From positions 1 to 36,730 of the forward strand of contig JAUPKQ010000116.1 in NCBI GenBank assembly GCA_030837345.1: 36,730 nt of DNA. Reading direction: 5' to 3'. Under the pieces are notes generated by a model that saw only the letters and a program-made list of their open reading frames with translations, searched no databases and was not told where the DNA came from. Numbering within the stretch: position 1 is the first letter of the stretch; every line of letters starts with the position of its first letter. Positions 1-10,500 of the stretch are shown piece after piece. The stretch comes from Actinomycetota bacterium. GTDB lineage: Bacteria; Actinomycetota; Actinomycetes; Actinomycetales; Kineosporiaceae. A program made the position numbers and the translations under genes.

Positions 1-18
1 AACCGGTAACCACGCGGA

Positions 19-801
19 TCAGGCTCCGGCGTGGCCGCTGTTCCACCAGGCGAGGGTTCCTCCGACCCCGCCGATCGCCGTCACCACGACGACGGCGATC
101 GCCGTCGGGTCCATCACCACGCCGGGGACCAGGCCCGCGGCAACCGAGGGGATGGACCAGGGCGTCAGGCCTCCCCACCCGAGCGCGGTGGCGACCTGGG
201 CGACGATCATGGTGGCGATGGCGAAGGCCAGCGGGGCGAGATAGCCCCGCCCGGCCGAGGCGACAAGGGCGACGGGAGCGCTGCCGAGCAGGATGAGGCC
301 AGCCGCGACGAAGGCTGTACCCACCCCGGTCACAACGACATCGCCACCGCCGCCAGGAAGGTCGAGTCCTCGGCCGATCACGAGAACGAGGAGTACGAGC
401 CACAGGTTGAGCAGCGCCGCCCAGCAGGCGACGACGCAGAACTTCGCCGCGACGACGACCGAGCGTGCGACGGGCAAGGCCAGCAGGTACCGCTGGGTGC
501 CGTCCGCCGCCTCCCGGCCGAACACCCACGCCAGGAGGAACGCGAACAACAGCAGATCGCCGACGCTCGCCGCCTGGGCGAGGAAGTCGAGCAGCGACGG
601 CCAGTCCGCGGTGAGACCGGACAGCGACGCCTTCGTCCCGAGCAGGCCGAGGCTTCGAGCCCGCCCCGGATCCTGGATGATCAGCATGAACAGCCCCCCG
701 ATACACCCCATGAACGTCACCACGACGAAGGAGGTCACCGGGACGATCGACCGGCGTGCCTTCAGGACCTCGGCAGAAACCGCGGCACGCAGCCCTTTCA
801 C
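19..801 (-). CDS. ABC-2 type transporter permease (BcrB-like)
   Basis: Integral membrane subunit of an ABC exporter, 260 aa. The start is the GTG at 801, which forms a 4-bp GTGA overlap with the stop of the upstream ATPase gene; the open frame runs further upstream but that part lies inside the ATPase gene. After a short basic N-terminus (KGLRAAVSAEVLKARRS) there are about six hydrophobic segments, and the length fits the ABC-2/BcrB family. A cytoplasmic stretch with GREAADGTQRYLLALPVAR resembles the conserved loop of these permeases. It is the last gene of the tetR-ATPase-permease operon. In the family such pairs move antibiotic peptides or lipids out of the membrane, so a self-protection role for the peptide made next door is plausible but inferred. 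The stop codon lies 18 bp from the window edge. Confidence 0.87.
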   Translation of the reverse strand: MKGLRAAVSAEVLKARRSIVPVTSFVVVTFMGCIGGLFMLIIQDPGRARSLGLLGTKASLSGLTADWPSLLDFLAQAASVGDLLLFAFLLAWVFGREAADGTQRYLLALPVARSVVVAAKFCVVACWAALLNLWLVLLVLVIGRGLDLPGGGGDVVVTGVGTAFVAAGLILLGSAPVALVASAGRGYLAPLAFAIATMIVAQVATALGWGGLTPWSIPSVAAGLVPGVVMDPTAIAVVVVTAIGGVGGTLAWWNSGHAGA

Positions 802-1760
802 GACGTCACCTCCGTCAATCGCAGGAACAGCTGTTCGAGGTCCTCGTGGGTGACGCCCAGCGAGGTCGGTGGCGCCCCGGCCTCCACCAGCCGGGTGGCG
901 ACGTCGTCCGGAGCGTCGGTCGCCTTGGGGGACTCCGAGGTGATCGACGTCCCGTCCGGCCCGAGGCCGGCGGTGAGACCCCATGCGGTCAGGACATCGA
1001 GGGCACGGACGGCGAGTTCCGGCGTCCGGAAGGCCGCCTCGAAGCGCGGCGCCCCCGCCTCGCCGAGGCGCTCACCGTCCAGCTGTTCCAGGAGCCGCCC
1101 GTCGTGGATGATCCCGATCCGGTCGGCGAGTCGCGCCACCTCACCGATCAGGTGGGTGGACATGAACACCGTGACGCCGTCGTCGGCCAGTTCTCGCAGC
1201 AGCTCGCGGATCTCCACGACTCCGGCGGGGTCCAGCCCGTTGACCGGTTCGTCGAGGACGACGAGGGGCGGCCGGTGGACGAGGGCCAGGGCGAGGGCGA
1301 GGCGCTGCTTGTTCCCGAGGGAGAGGGCACGGGCCCTCACCTGCGTGTAACGGCCGAGGTCGAGCCGCTCGACGACGGTGTCCACGGCCGCCGCCGTGAG
1401 GCGCCGGTACCCGCGCGCCATCCGCAGGTGGTCGGCAACCGTGAGCTGGGGGTAGAGGCCGGGACCTTCGACGAGGTACCCGACCTTGGACCACAAGGAC
1501 GCCGGGTGACGTCCCCGCCAGCCTGCCGTCACCCGGTCCGCCGCCGTCCGGACCGTCGTCCCGAGCAGCTCGACGCGGCCCCGGGACGGCGGGATCAGGC
1601 CGAGCAGCATCCGGATCAACGTGGTCTTGCCGGCACCGTTGCGCCCGAGGAAACCGTAGATCTCCCCCTCCGCCACGGTGAGGTCGACGTCGCGGACCGC
1701 CGTCGTCGCCCCGAATGTGCGGGTCAGGTCCTCGACATGGATCGCGGGTACGTTCATCAT
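798..1760 (-). CDS. ABC transporter ATP-binding protein (BcrA-like)
   Basis: Cytoplasmic ATPase of 320 aa that would energise the permease encoded just downstream. Walker A is GRNGAGKTT near residue 40, the signature is the degenerate LSLGNKQR, Walker B is LVVLDEPVNGLDP and the switch region is STHLIGEVARLADR. The signature and the Q-loop region (GYLVEGPGLYPQLT, with no clear Gln) match the BcrA/lantibiotic-immunity branch rather than DrrA. About 100 residues after the nucleotide-binding domain form the usual accessory C-terminus. The start ATG at 1760 overlaps the tetR stop as ATGA (a second ATG follows at 1757) and the stop overlaps the permease start as GTGA, so the three genes are translationally coupled. 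Confidence 0.93.
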   Translation of the reverse strand: MMNVPAIHVEDLTRTFGATTAVRDVDLTVAEGEIYGFLGRNGAGKTTLIRMLLGLIPPSRGRVELLGTTVRTAADRVTAGWRGRHPASLWSKVGYLVEGPGLYPQLTVADHLRMARGYRRLTAAAVDTVVERLDLGRYTQVRARALSLGNKQRLALALALVHRPPLVVLDEPVNGLDPAGVVEIRELLRELADDGVTVFMSTHLIGEVARLADRIGIIHDGRLLEQLDGERLGEAGAPRFEAAFRTPELAVRALDVLTAWGLTAGLGPDGTSITSESPKATDAPDDVATRLVEAGAPPTSLGVTHEDLEQLFLRLTEVTS

Positions 1761-2359
1761 TCCCCCTCAGTTCGCCGTAGAGACGCCTGCAGCTGTCCGA
1801 CCATCCAGGCCGTGGCCGCGTCGACCAGGTCCTCACCGATCTCGGCCCGATGCTGGCCGACGAAGACCAGCGACCGCAGCAGGCCGAGCAAGGCCTTCTC
1901 CGGGATCTCCACCGTGCTGCCGGCCTCCCGGAGAAGGCCCATCACCCGTTCGACGAGCTGGGCGTCGCGGTCGAGGAACGCCTGCTGTTCCTCAACCGTC
2001 CGGGAGAGCAGCACGTGCAGTCCTTCGGGCGACATCAGCACCGGGATCAGCGGACTGCGCTCGCCGATGTTGACGGCGCCATCGAGCATGATCTCCAGCC
2101 CGCGCCCTGGGTCCGCCCGCACCGTCTCCTCGATCTCGGCCTGGAGGGCGAGTTCGGTCTCGTCGGCGAGTTCGAGCAGCAATATCTCCTTGCTCTCGTA
2201 GAACCGGTAGAACGCGCCCTTCGAGATGCCCGCGCCGCGAGCCAGCTCCTCCACCGTGGTCGCCTTGAGCCCGCGCCTGCCGAACGCCTCCCGGGCCACA
2301 TCTTTCAACCGGTCACGGATCAGCTCCGACTCAGCGGCGGAGAAGGCTCGTGGCGTCAT
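1757..2359 (-). CDS. TetR-family transcriptional regulator
   Basis: Predicted repressor of 200 aa. The N-terminal helix-turn-helix is clear: FGRRGLKATTVEELARGAGI followed by SKGAFYRFYESKE. The C-terminal ligand domain is not recognisable by eye. I chose the ATG at 2359 because a -35 TTGACA (2396-2391) and a -10-like TACGGT (2372-2367) put the transcription start almost on this codon, giving a leaderless mRNA; a GTG at 2368 would add three residues but overlaps the -10. It heads an operon with the BcrAB-type exporter, the usual arrangement for a drug-sensing repressor and its pump. An inverted repeat over the -35 suggests autoregulation. Confidence 0.92.
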   Translation of the reverse strand: MTPRAFSAAESELIRDRLKDVAREAFGRRGLKATTVEELARGAGISKGAFYRFYESKEILLLELADETELALQAEIEETVRADPGRGLEIMLDGAVNIGERSPLIPVLMSPEGLHVLLSRTVEEQQAFLDRDAQLVERVMGLLREAGSTVEIPEKALLGLLRSLVFVGQHRAEIGEDLVDAATAWMVGQLQASLRRTEGE

Positions 2360-2365
2360 GGACGC

Positions 2366-2396
2366 CACCGTATGAACATATGACCGATCATGTCAA
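2366..2396 (-). promoter_or_regulatory. tetR operon promoter with overlapping palindrome
   Basis: On the minus strand TTGACA (2396-2391) is followed after 18 bp by TACGGT (2372-2367), a good actinobacterial promoter. The inverted repeat TGAC-N7-GTCA at 2381-2395 covers the -35, a natural place for a TetR dimer to block transcription. The surrounding 30 bp are clearly more AT-rich than the neighbouring sequence. Confidence 0.6.
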
Positions 2397-2415
2397 GATA
2401 GTCACATAACCGATC

Positions 2416-2500
2416 GCAGACGGCTCCGGCAGGTGCCTCCCGAAACCGTCTGCGGGAGCCGTTTGCCGGAGCCGCCTGCGGAAGACGCCTGCGGGAGCCG
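2416..2500 (-). terminator. Hairpin-rich terminator region between drrB-like and tetR genes
   Basis: Several GC-rich inverted repeats lie between the end of the NRPS operon and the tetR promoter. GCAGACGG at 2416-2423 pairs with CCGTCTGC at 2446-2453, and CGGCTCCGGCA at 2421-2431 pairs with TGCCGGAGCCG at 2464-2474. The motif GCGGGAGCCG also occurs twice as a direct repeat (2452-2461 and 2491-2500). There is no U-tract, as is common for actinobacterial terminators. This separates the tetR operon from the NRPS operon. Confidence 0.5.
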
Positions 2501-2507
2501 CTGACCG

Positions 2508-3290
2508 CTACCTCTCGGCGGCTCTGCGGTAGAGGTGAGAGGCGAGTGGCACGAACACCACGAGGAGCAACACCACCGTGGCCCAGGCCGCGGCGAGCGG
2601 GTACTGACCGGGCAACCCGGGTGTCGGGGCGGCCGGGCTCCCCCACAGCAGGCGGCACGCCGAGACGACGACGCTCACCGGGTTCCACGCCGCGATCGGA
2701 CGGATCCACTCCGGGAGCCCCTGGATCGACAGGAAGGCACTCGACAGGAACGAGAGCAGGACGAGGACGAGGGCACCGATGGAGTCGATCGTCTCCGCCT
2801 CCCGAAGGAGCAGCCCGAGCACCACGCCGAACCATTCCATCGCGTAGAGGAACCCGAGCAGCAGGCCGAACCCGACGATGACGGACCAGGCTCCGGTGTG
2901 CGGGCGCCAGCCGAGCATGAGACCGACCGTGGTGACGACGAGGAGGGCGACGGCGGAGAGCAGGAGATCGGCGACGGTTCGTCCGAGGAGCACGCTGGCC
3001 TGCGCGACCGGCATGGTCCGGAACCGGTCCACGATCCCTTCCCGCAGGTCGGCGCTCACCCCGATCGCCGCCGGGCCGACGCTGGCGAGACCCACCTGGG
3101 CCGCGACCCCCGCCATCAGGAAGTCCACGTAGTCGCCGCTGCCCGGGACCACGATGGACCGGCGGAACAGGTATCCCATCGCCAGCAGCATGACGAGGGG
3201 GTTCATCGCGATACCGATGAAACGTCCCGGTGACCTGCGAAAGTGCAGGAGGTGCCGGCCGGTGAGCACCATGACGTCCGACCCGTTCAT
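2508..3290 (-). CDS. ABC-2 type exporter permease (DrrB-like)
   Basis: Membrane subunit of 260 aa with about six hydrophobic segments. It follows the DrrB pattern: a short N-terminus, a first membrane segment near residues 28-48, a conserved cytoplasmic loop (ADLREGIVDRFRTMPVAQASVLLGRTVADLL) and a late loop with FLSIQGLPEWIRPIAAWNPV. It starts with ATG at 3290, overlapping the stop of the drrA-like gene as ATGA, and is the last gene of the NRPS operon. DrrAB pairs export the antibiotic made by their own cluster, so this is the best candidate for exporting the finished peptide. It is a different transporter type from the BcrAB-like pair next to it. Confidence 0.92.
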   Translation of the reverse strand: MNGSDVMVLTGRHLLHFRRSPGRFIGIAMNPLVMLLAMGYLFRRSIVVPGSGDYVDFLMAGVAAQVGLASVGPAAIGVSADLREGIVDRFRTMPVAQASVLLGRTVADLLLSAVALLVVTTVGLMLGWRPHTGAWSVIVGFGLLLGFLYAMEWFGVVLGLLLREAETIDSIGALVLVLLSFLSSAFLSIQGLPEWIRPIAAWNPVSVVVSACRLLWGSPAAPTPGLPGQYPLAAAWATVVLLLVVFVPLASHLYRRAAER

Positions 3291-4279
3291 CGCGGTCCTC
3301 CCACAGCGTCGGTCGTGACCGGGGCACGGTGCGGTGCGGTCAGCTCGATGAAGACGTCCTCCAAGGTGGGCCGGTGCACCGCGAGGTCCGCCACCTCGAC
3401 CCCTGCGGCTTGCAGCGCCTGCGCGATCGCCGAGAGCTGGTCGAGGCTGTCCTGGAGGAACACCGAGATACTCCCAGCGACGACGTCGACGTCCGGCTTC
3501 GTGCCGGATACCCGGGTGAGCGCGTCGCAGGCGTCGGTGAGCGCGTCGGCCCGCGCCACGGTGATCTCGAGCCGGGACGTGCGGACACCCCGCTTGAGCG
3601 ATTCCGGGCTGCCTCCGGCGATCACCTGTCCGTGGTCGATGACGACGACCTGGTTCGCCAGCCGATCCGCTTCCTCAAGGTACTGGGTGGTCAGCAGGAC
3701 ACCGACCCCGTCGGCGACGAGTTCCTCGATCACGACCCACAGCTCCGCCCGGCTGACCGGGTCGAGTCCGGTCGTCGGCTCGTCGAGGAACAGCACCGGC
3801 GGGTGGGCCAGGAGGGACGCCGCGAGATCCAGCCGGCGGCGCATCCCCCCCGAGTAGGTGCGCACCGGACGGTCGGCGGCGTCCCGGAGGCCGAACCGGT
3901 CCAGCAGTTCGCCGGCCCTCGTCCGGGCACCGGCCCGCCCCAGGTGGAGCAGCCGTCCGAGCAGCACGAGGTTCTCCCGGCCGGTGAGCAGCCCGTCGAG
4001 CGCGGCGTACTGCCCGACCATGCCGATCCGGCGCCTCACCTCACGCGGCTGCCGGGCGACGTCGAACCCGGCGACCTCGGCGTGCCCGGAGTCCGCCCGG
4101 ATCAGTGTCGACAGGATCCGTACCGTCGTGGTCTTGCCCGCGCCGTTGGGGCCGAGGAGCCCGAGCACCGATCCGGCGTCGAGTTCCAGGCTCACGCCGT
4201 CGAGCGCGACGACGTCCCCGTGCCGCTTGCGAAGACCATCGGCACGGACGATCGGGGATGTCGCCCGTCCGCCAGTCAC
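3287..4279 (-). CDS. ABC exporter ATP-binding protein (DrrA-like, daunorubicin-resistance family)
   Basis: Cytoplasmic ATPase of 330 aa. Walker A is GPNGAGKTT, the Q-loop is in GMVGQYAALDGLLTGRENL, the signature is YSGGMRRRLDLA and Walker B is PVLFLDEPTTGLDP. The H-loop position reads TTQYLEEAD, with Gln in place of His, which is characteristic of DrrA-type ATPases. The C-terminal domain ends with VHRPTLEDVFIELT, also typical of the family. The start is the GTG at 4279, which overlaps the mbtH stop as GTGA; a longer in-frame extension would lie inside mbtH. It sits between mbtH and the DrrB-like permease and should be made together with the NRPS enzymes. Confidence 0.94.
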   Translation of the reverse strand: MTGGRATSPIVRADGLRKRHGDVVALDGVSLELDAGSVLGLLGPNGAGKTTTVRILSTLIRADSGHAEVAGFDVARQPREVRRRIGMVGQYAALDGLLTGRENLVLLGRLLHLGRAGARTRAGELLDRFGLRDAADRPVRTYSGGMRRRLDLAASLLAHPPVLFLDEPTTGLDPVSRAELWVVIEELVADGVGVLLTTQYLEEADRLANQVVVIDHGQVIAGGSPESLKRGVRTSRLEITVARADALTDACDALTRVSGTKPDVDVVAGSISVFLQDSLDQLSAIAQALQAAGVEVADLAVHRPTLEDVFIELTAPHRAPVTTDAVGGPR

Positions 4280-4497
4280 CTGGAGGCGTCCGTGCCGGCG
4301 TGCGCTACCAGTCCGGCGGGCCGGAGATCGAGCCAGTTCGCCTCGACGTAGTCCAGCGCCTCGGGCCGCGTGGCCGAGGCGAGCGCGGTCCGCCACCCCG
4401 CGGGCACGGGGACAGCGGATGGCCAGAGGCAGTGCTGCCGCCTCTCGTTGACCAGGACCAGGAACGTGCCGTCCTCGTCGTCGAAGGGGTTACCCAC
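4276..4497 (-). CDS. mbtH: MbtH-family NRPS accessory protein
   Basis: Small protein of 73 aa that binds NRPS adenylation domains and helps them fold or work. The family signature is present: NPFDDEDGTFLVLVNE, QHCLWP, PAGW and the closing ALDYVEANWLDLRP. I place the start at GTG 4497 (M-GNPFDDEDG) because AAAGG lies 8 nt upstream of it; a GTG at 4506 would add three residues but directly abuts that AAAGG. It begins 27 bp after the stop of NRPS-2 and overlaps the drrA-like gene by 4 bp. It probably serves one or more of the three A domains encoded upstream. Confidence 0.95.
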   Translation of the reverse strand: MGNPFDDEDGTFLVLVNERRQHCLWPSAVPVPAGWRTALASATRPEALDYVEANWLDLRPAGLVAHAGTDASR

Positions 4498-4524
4498 GGT
4501 CTGCACCTTTCGTCATAAGGGCCG

Positions 4525-7500
4525 TCACCGGGAATCGCGACCCGAGCCGAGTCGGGCCGTGAGGATTGCGGCGATCGTCGCCGCTGGCACCCGGTCCATC
4601 ATGTGTTCGTGGCCGCAGGGCACGTCGTGCACCGCGAGCTCGCCACGGACGTGGCTGTTCCATCGTGCGGCGAGTTCGGCCGCCCCGGCCGCGGCCTCAC
4701 CGTCGGTCCCGCAAGCGGTGAAGAGCGTCACGGGGCCCGAGATCCGGCCGGGCCGGTACCGCCCGGCCAGCGCCACGTGGTGACGGCTGACCCCGAGGAC
4801 TCGCCGGAGCGTCGGCTCGTCCAGGACGGCGAGCAGGCCGCCGGTCGCCCGCAGGGCGTCCAGGACGTCGGGAACCGTCAGCCGCTGGTCGTGCGGCACG
4901 GCGTCGACCCCGGCGTTGTCGAGCAGACCGCGCAGGATCTCCTGCTCGTCGGGGGCGACGTCGCCGTTCTGCGCGGGGTAGCTGTCGAGCAGGCCGAGGA
5001 ACCCCGCGGGCTCTCCGGCGGCTTCGAGCCGGGCGGCCATCTCGAACGCGACGAGGCCGCCGAACGACCACCCCAGCAGGTGCACCGGGCCGGTCGGCTG
5101 GATCGAGCGGACGGTCCTGAGGTAGGTGTCGGCCAGTTCCTCCACATCGTCGGCGTGGACGTCCTCACGCACCGAGGGCGACTGGAGCGCGAAGACCGGC
5201 TGGCGCGGGCCGAGCCGGGAGGCGAGCGTCCCGAAGGACGCGGCGAGGCCGAGAGCGCCGTGCACGCAGAACAGCGGTGGCAGTTCACCGTCCGGCCGCA
5301 GCGGGAGCACCGTGGACAGGAGGTCCGCGGGCATGTCCCGCTCCCCGGTCCCGCCCGCGGTCACCACGGCGAGTTCCGCGACGCTCGGGTGCAGGAACAC
5401 GTCCGCGGGGGTGATCCGGAGTCCCGCGGCCGTCGCCCGGCCGACCAGCTGGACGGCGCGGATGCTGTCGCCGCCGAGGTCGAAGAAACTGTCGTCGATG
5501 GTGACCGACGCGACGTTCAGGACGTCGGCGACCAGGAGGCAGAGCTGGCGTTCCCGGTCGTCCCGGGGGGCCCGTCCACGGCTGTCCACCCCGAAGTCCA
5601 CGGCGGGCAACCGGGTGCGATCGATCTTGCCCCGGCTGGTCAGCGGGAGCGCGTCGAGCCGCACGACGGCGGCGGGCAGCAGGTAGGCGGGCAGCCGGGT
5701 GGCGAGGTGATCCCGCAGCAGGCGGGACAGCTCGGAACCGGACGCTTCGGTCTCCGGGACGGGGACCACGTAGGCGACCAGGCGGGTGGGGCCGGTGCTG
5801 TCCCTGACCGGGATCACGACGGCCTGCGTCACGAGGTCGTGCTCCAGCAGTTCGGCCTCGATCTCCGCCGGCTCCACCCGATGACCACGGATCTTCAGCT
5901 GGTCGTCGTCACGGCCGACGAACACCAGGTCACCGCCGGCCCTGCGGACCAGGTCACCGGTCCGGTACATCCGGCTCCCCGCGGGCCCGAACGGGTCCGC
6001 GACGAAACGCTCGGCGGTCAGCGCCGGGCGTCCTCGGTAGCCGGTCGCCAGGATCGGCCCGGCGAGGTAGAGCTCGCCGACGACCCCGTCGGGCACGAGG
6101 CCGAGCACGTCGTCGAGCACATAGGCCGACACGTTGTCCAGCGGCCCTCCGATCGGCGGGACCTGCCCGGCGACGAGCGGCCGGCTCGCCGTCGCGATGA
6201 CGGTCGCCTCGGTCGGACCATAGGCGTTGATCATGGTTCGTCCCGGGGCCCACCGGTCGACGATGGCCTGCGGGCAGGCCTCCCCCGCCACGAGCAGCGT
6301 CAGGTCCACGGGGAGGTCGCAGTCCGTGGGGAAGGCTCCGAGCACGGCCGGGGGCAGGCAGGCGAGGTTCACCGCGTGCTGCTGGACGAACCGCGCCATC
6401 GCCGCTCCGTCGAGCCGGGTGTCCTTCGCCGCGATCACCAAGGTCGCGCCGGACAGCACGGTCAGGAGGACCTCGGACACCGCGGCGTCGAAGCTCGGGG
6501 AGGCGAACTGGAGGGTCCGGGTCCCGGGACCGAGCTTGAGCCTTCGAATCTGGTCGGCCAGCAAGGCGGCGAAGTTGCCGTGCGTCACCTCGACGCCCTT
6601 CGGCCGCCCGGTCGACCCGGAGGTGTAGATCACATAGGCGGGCGCGTCGTCCGGCACCGGGTGGAGGGGGTTACCGGTCTCCTCGCCGCCGTCGGCGAGG
6701 AGTTCCTCCGTGGTGGTCACCGTGACGTCGGCGTCGTGCCGTGGCCCGAGGACCAGCAGCGGCATCGCGTCCCGGACCAGCTCCCGGACGCGTGCCCCGG
6801 GATGGTCGGCGTCGATCGGCAGGAAGGCCGCCCCCGTCTTCAGGACCGCGAGCATGCCGGTGACGAGGTCGACGGAGCGGGGCATCCAGAGGGCGACGAG
6901 CTCACCGGGACCGGCGCCCCGGGCCGCGAGCCTGCGGGCGACCAGGTCGGAGCGAACGTCCAGCTCCCGGTAGGTGACCGTGACGTCGTCCCCGACCACG
7001 GCCGGGTGCTCCGGAGCGTGGCCCACGTGGTCGGCGAACAGCTCGGCGAGTCCCCGCCCGGAAAGGGCAGCCGCGGGTCCGCGGGAGACCGCGAGGACGT
7101 CGTCGTGTTCCCCGGACCGCAGGATGTCGAGTCTGCTGGCCGGACGGGCGGGGTGGCGGACCGCGGATCCGAGCAGCACCGCGAACCGCTCGGCGAGGAC
7201 ATCCACCGTCTCCGGCCGGAACAGGTCGGCGTTGTACTCGATGGCGACGTCCATCCCCGCGGGGCCCGTCCTCGGGTCGACGGACTCCTCGACCTGCATG
7301 GCGAGATCGAACCGTGAGGTGCCGGTGAGGACGGTCTCCGGCTCGGCCGGGATGCCCGCCAGCTCACCGAACGGGATCCGCTGCCCCTGGAAGGCCAGCA
7401 TGACCTGGAAGAGCGGATGCACGCTGAGGGAACGCACCGGGCTGCAGGCGTCGACCACCCGCTCGAAAGGCACGTCGGCGTGGGCGAAGGCCGCCAGATC

Positions 7501-10500
7501 CGTCTCCCGCACCCGCGTGAGCAGGTCGTGGAAGGTCGGGTCCCCGCTCAGGTCGTTCCGGAGCACCAGGGTGTTGACGAAGAAACCGATCATCGGCTCG
7601 ACGGCTTCGTCGGTTCGTCCCGCGACGGGGATGCCGATCGGAATGTCGGTGCCCGCCCCCATCCGGGACAGCAGGACGGCGAGCGCCGCCTGGACGACCA
7701 TGAACGGCGTCACCCCGCGGTCACGCGCCAGGGCGACGACGGCGGCGTGCGTGGTCGCGTCGACGGTGAGTCGGCGGACGTCTCCGCGCCCGCTCGGCAC
7801 GGCCGGGCGCGGGAAGTCGACGGGCAGGGCGAGTTCCTCGCCGAGTCCCGCCAGGGCCCCTCGCCAGTACTCCACCTGCCGGCGTCCGAGGCTTTCCGGA
7901 TCGTTCTCGTCGCCGAGCACCTCATGCTGCCAGAGGGCGTAGTCCCGGTAGGAGACCGGCAGCGGGGCCCAGTCCGGTGAGCGCCCGTCGCAGCGTGCGG
8001 CGTAGGCCGCCGAGAGGTCGGTGGCGAGCGGGGCCTCCGACCAGCCGTCGACGGCGATGTGGTGGACCGTGAGCAGCAGCACCCAGGTCTCCGGGCCGAG
8101 CCGGAACAGCCGGGACCGCAGCGGCGGCTCGTGGTCGAGATCGAACCCGCGAGAGGCCTCCGCGGCCAGGGCCTCGGTCACCGCCGAGGCGTCGGCGATC
8201 TCCGGGACGGCGTCGGCGGACGACGGGGACGACGGGGACAGGTCGGTCACGCCGAGGTCTCCCCGGTCGTCCAGGACGACCTGCACGGGTTCGCCGTCGA
8301 TCTCGGGGAACACCGTGCGCAGCGGCTCATGCCGGGCCGTCAGATCCTGGAGGGCCAGCCGCAGGGCGTCGACGTCGAGCGCTCCGTGCAGCCGCACCGC
8401 CCAGGCGATGTTGTAACTGGCGGACCGGCCGAGCATCCGGTCCAGGAACCACAGGCGCCGCTGGGCGGGGGCGAGCGGGGTCGCCGCGAGGTCCGGTACA
8501 TGTCGTGGCCCGGACGTCGCGCTCGCCTTCCGGGTGAGGCGCCGGGAGAGCTGGTCCACGGTCTCGGCCTCGAAGACGGTGCGGAGCGACAGCTCACGGC
8601 CGAGGGCGGACCGCACCCGGCCGACCAGCCGGGTGGCGAGCAGCGAATGCCCGCCGAGAGCGAAGAAACTGTCGTCCAGCCCCACCGAGGGCACGTTGAG
8701 CACGTCGGCGAAGATGCCGCAGAGGATCTCCTGGACGGGCGTCACCGGCTGTCGTCCGGGCCTGCCGGCCCGGGGGTCCGGGGTGGGGAGGGCCAGTCTG
8801 TCGAGTTTCCCGTTCGGGGTCTGCGGCAGAGAGTCCATCACGACGACGGCCGAGGGAACCATGTGGTTGGGGAGCAGTCCGGACGCGAAGTCCCGCAGCC
8901 CGCGATCGTCGATGGCGCGGCCCTGGACGGGCACCGGATAGGCGACGAGCTGATCCTGGCCCCGTCCGCCCCGGACCACGCCCACCGCGATCTCCGCGAT
9001 GTCCGGGTGCCCGGCCAGAACGGCCTCGATCTCGCCGAGTTCGATGCGGTGGCCGCGGATCTTCACCTGGTGATCGCTCCGGCCCAGGTACTCGAGCTGA
9101 CCGTCGGGACGCCAGCGGGCGAGGTCCCCGGTGAGGTACATGCGCGATCCCGGAGGGCCCAGGGGATCGGCGACGAACCGGACAGCGGTCAGGCCGGACC
9201 GGTTGAGGTATCCGACGGCCAGCCCGGTCCCGGCGATGTAGAGGTCCCCGGTCACCCCGACCGGGCAGGGCTGCAACCCCTGGTCGAGGACGTACACCTG
9301 GGTGTTGGCGATGGGCCGCCCGATCGGTGGGGGGCCGTCGGCCGATCCGGTGAGCACGGCGGCGGTCGACCAGATGGTCGTCTCCGTCGGACCGTACATG
9401 TTGATCAGTTCACCGGCGACGGCGCCCAGCTCGTTCGCGAGCCCGGCACTCAGCGCCTCACCACCGGCGATCATCTGGCGGCCCGCCAGCACGTCGGTGT
9501 GCTCGGCGGTCAGAGCCTGCCACAGCGTCGGTGTCGCCTGCATCAGTGTCGGGTCCGTGGCGGCCACGGCCGCCGCGAGCAGGGCGGGGTCACGCACGGT
9601 CTCCCGGGCGACCAGATCGACCTCGGCGCCGCTGATCAGCGGAAGGAGCAGCTCCAGGTGGCAGATGTCGAACCCGAAGGTGGTCGTGGCCAGCACCCGG
9701 GAGCCGACGCCCACCTGGAGCCGGTCCCGCATGTCCAGCAGGAAGTTCGCGAGGGCCCGGCCGGGAACGACCACGCCCTTCGGACGGCCGGTCGACCCGG
9801 AGGTGTAGATGACGTAGGCCGGATCCGTGGGCACGGCCGGGTCCACGGGGCCGGGTGGGGGGAGCGGCCCGTCGGCCTCGGCGAGCAGCTCCGCGACGGA
9901 GACTCCGCCGTCGCCGATCGTCAGGACCGGCGACGCGTCCTCGATCATGAGCCGGACCCGGTCCCGGGGGTACTCAGGGTCGATCGGCAGGTAGGCCGCC
10001 CCCGCGGCCATCACCGCGAGGACCGATGCGACGAGGTCCTCGTTCCGGGACAGCGAGATCGCGACGATCCTCCCGCGTCCCACCCCCCGGGCCCGCAACG
10101 CACGGCACAGACGGTCGGACCGCTCGTGCAGTTGCCGGTAGCTCCAGGTCCGGCCCGCGAAGCGCAGGGCGGTCCCGTCCGGGGTGGCGGCGGCCTGGTC
10201 GGCGAGCAGCCTGGCCGGGGTGTGGTCCGGCCAGGACACCGCGGTGTCGTTGAAATCCCGGACGACGTGGGCACGCTCGGTCTCGTCGAGCAGATCGATC
10301 TGCGCGACAGACCGGTCGAGGTCGCTGCCCAGGAGGCGAAGAAGACGGCGCGCCATCCGGGCGACCTCGTCCCGGGTGAACCGGCTGGGGTCGAACTGGA
10401 ACGTCAGGCCCAGCCGCTCCTCGGGCATCGCGGTGAGGCTGAGCGGGTAGTGGGTCGCGCTGTACCCCTGGGAGGCCAGGATCTTCAGGTCCGACAGCTG

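Noticed and set aside
4603-7317. A 904-codon open frame on the plus strand across NRPS-2
   Set aside because: It is the reverse-strand shadow of a GC-rich NRPS gene; composition is full of Arg, Gly, His and Asp with no domain, and the minus strand encodes recognisable NRPS motifs throughout.
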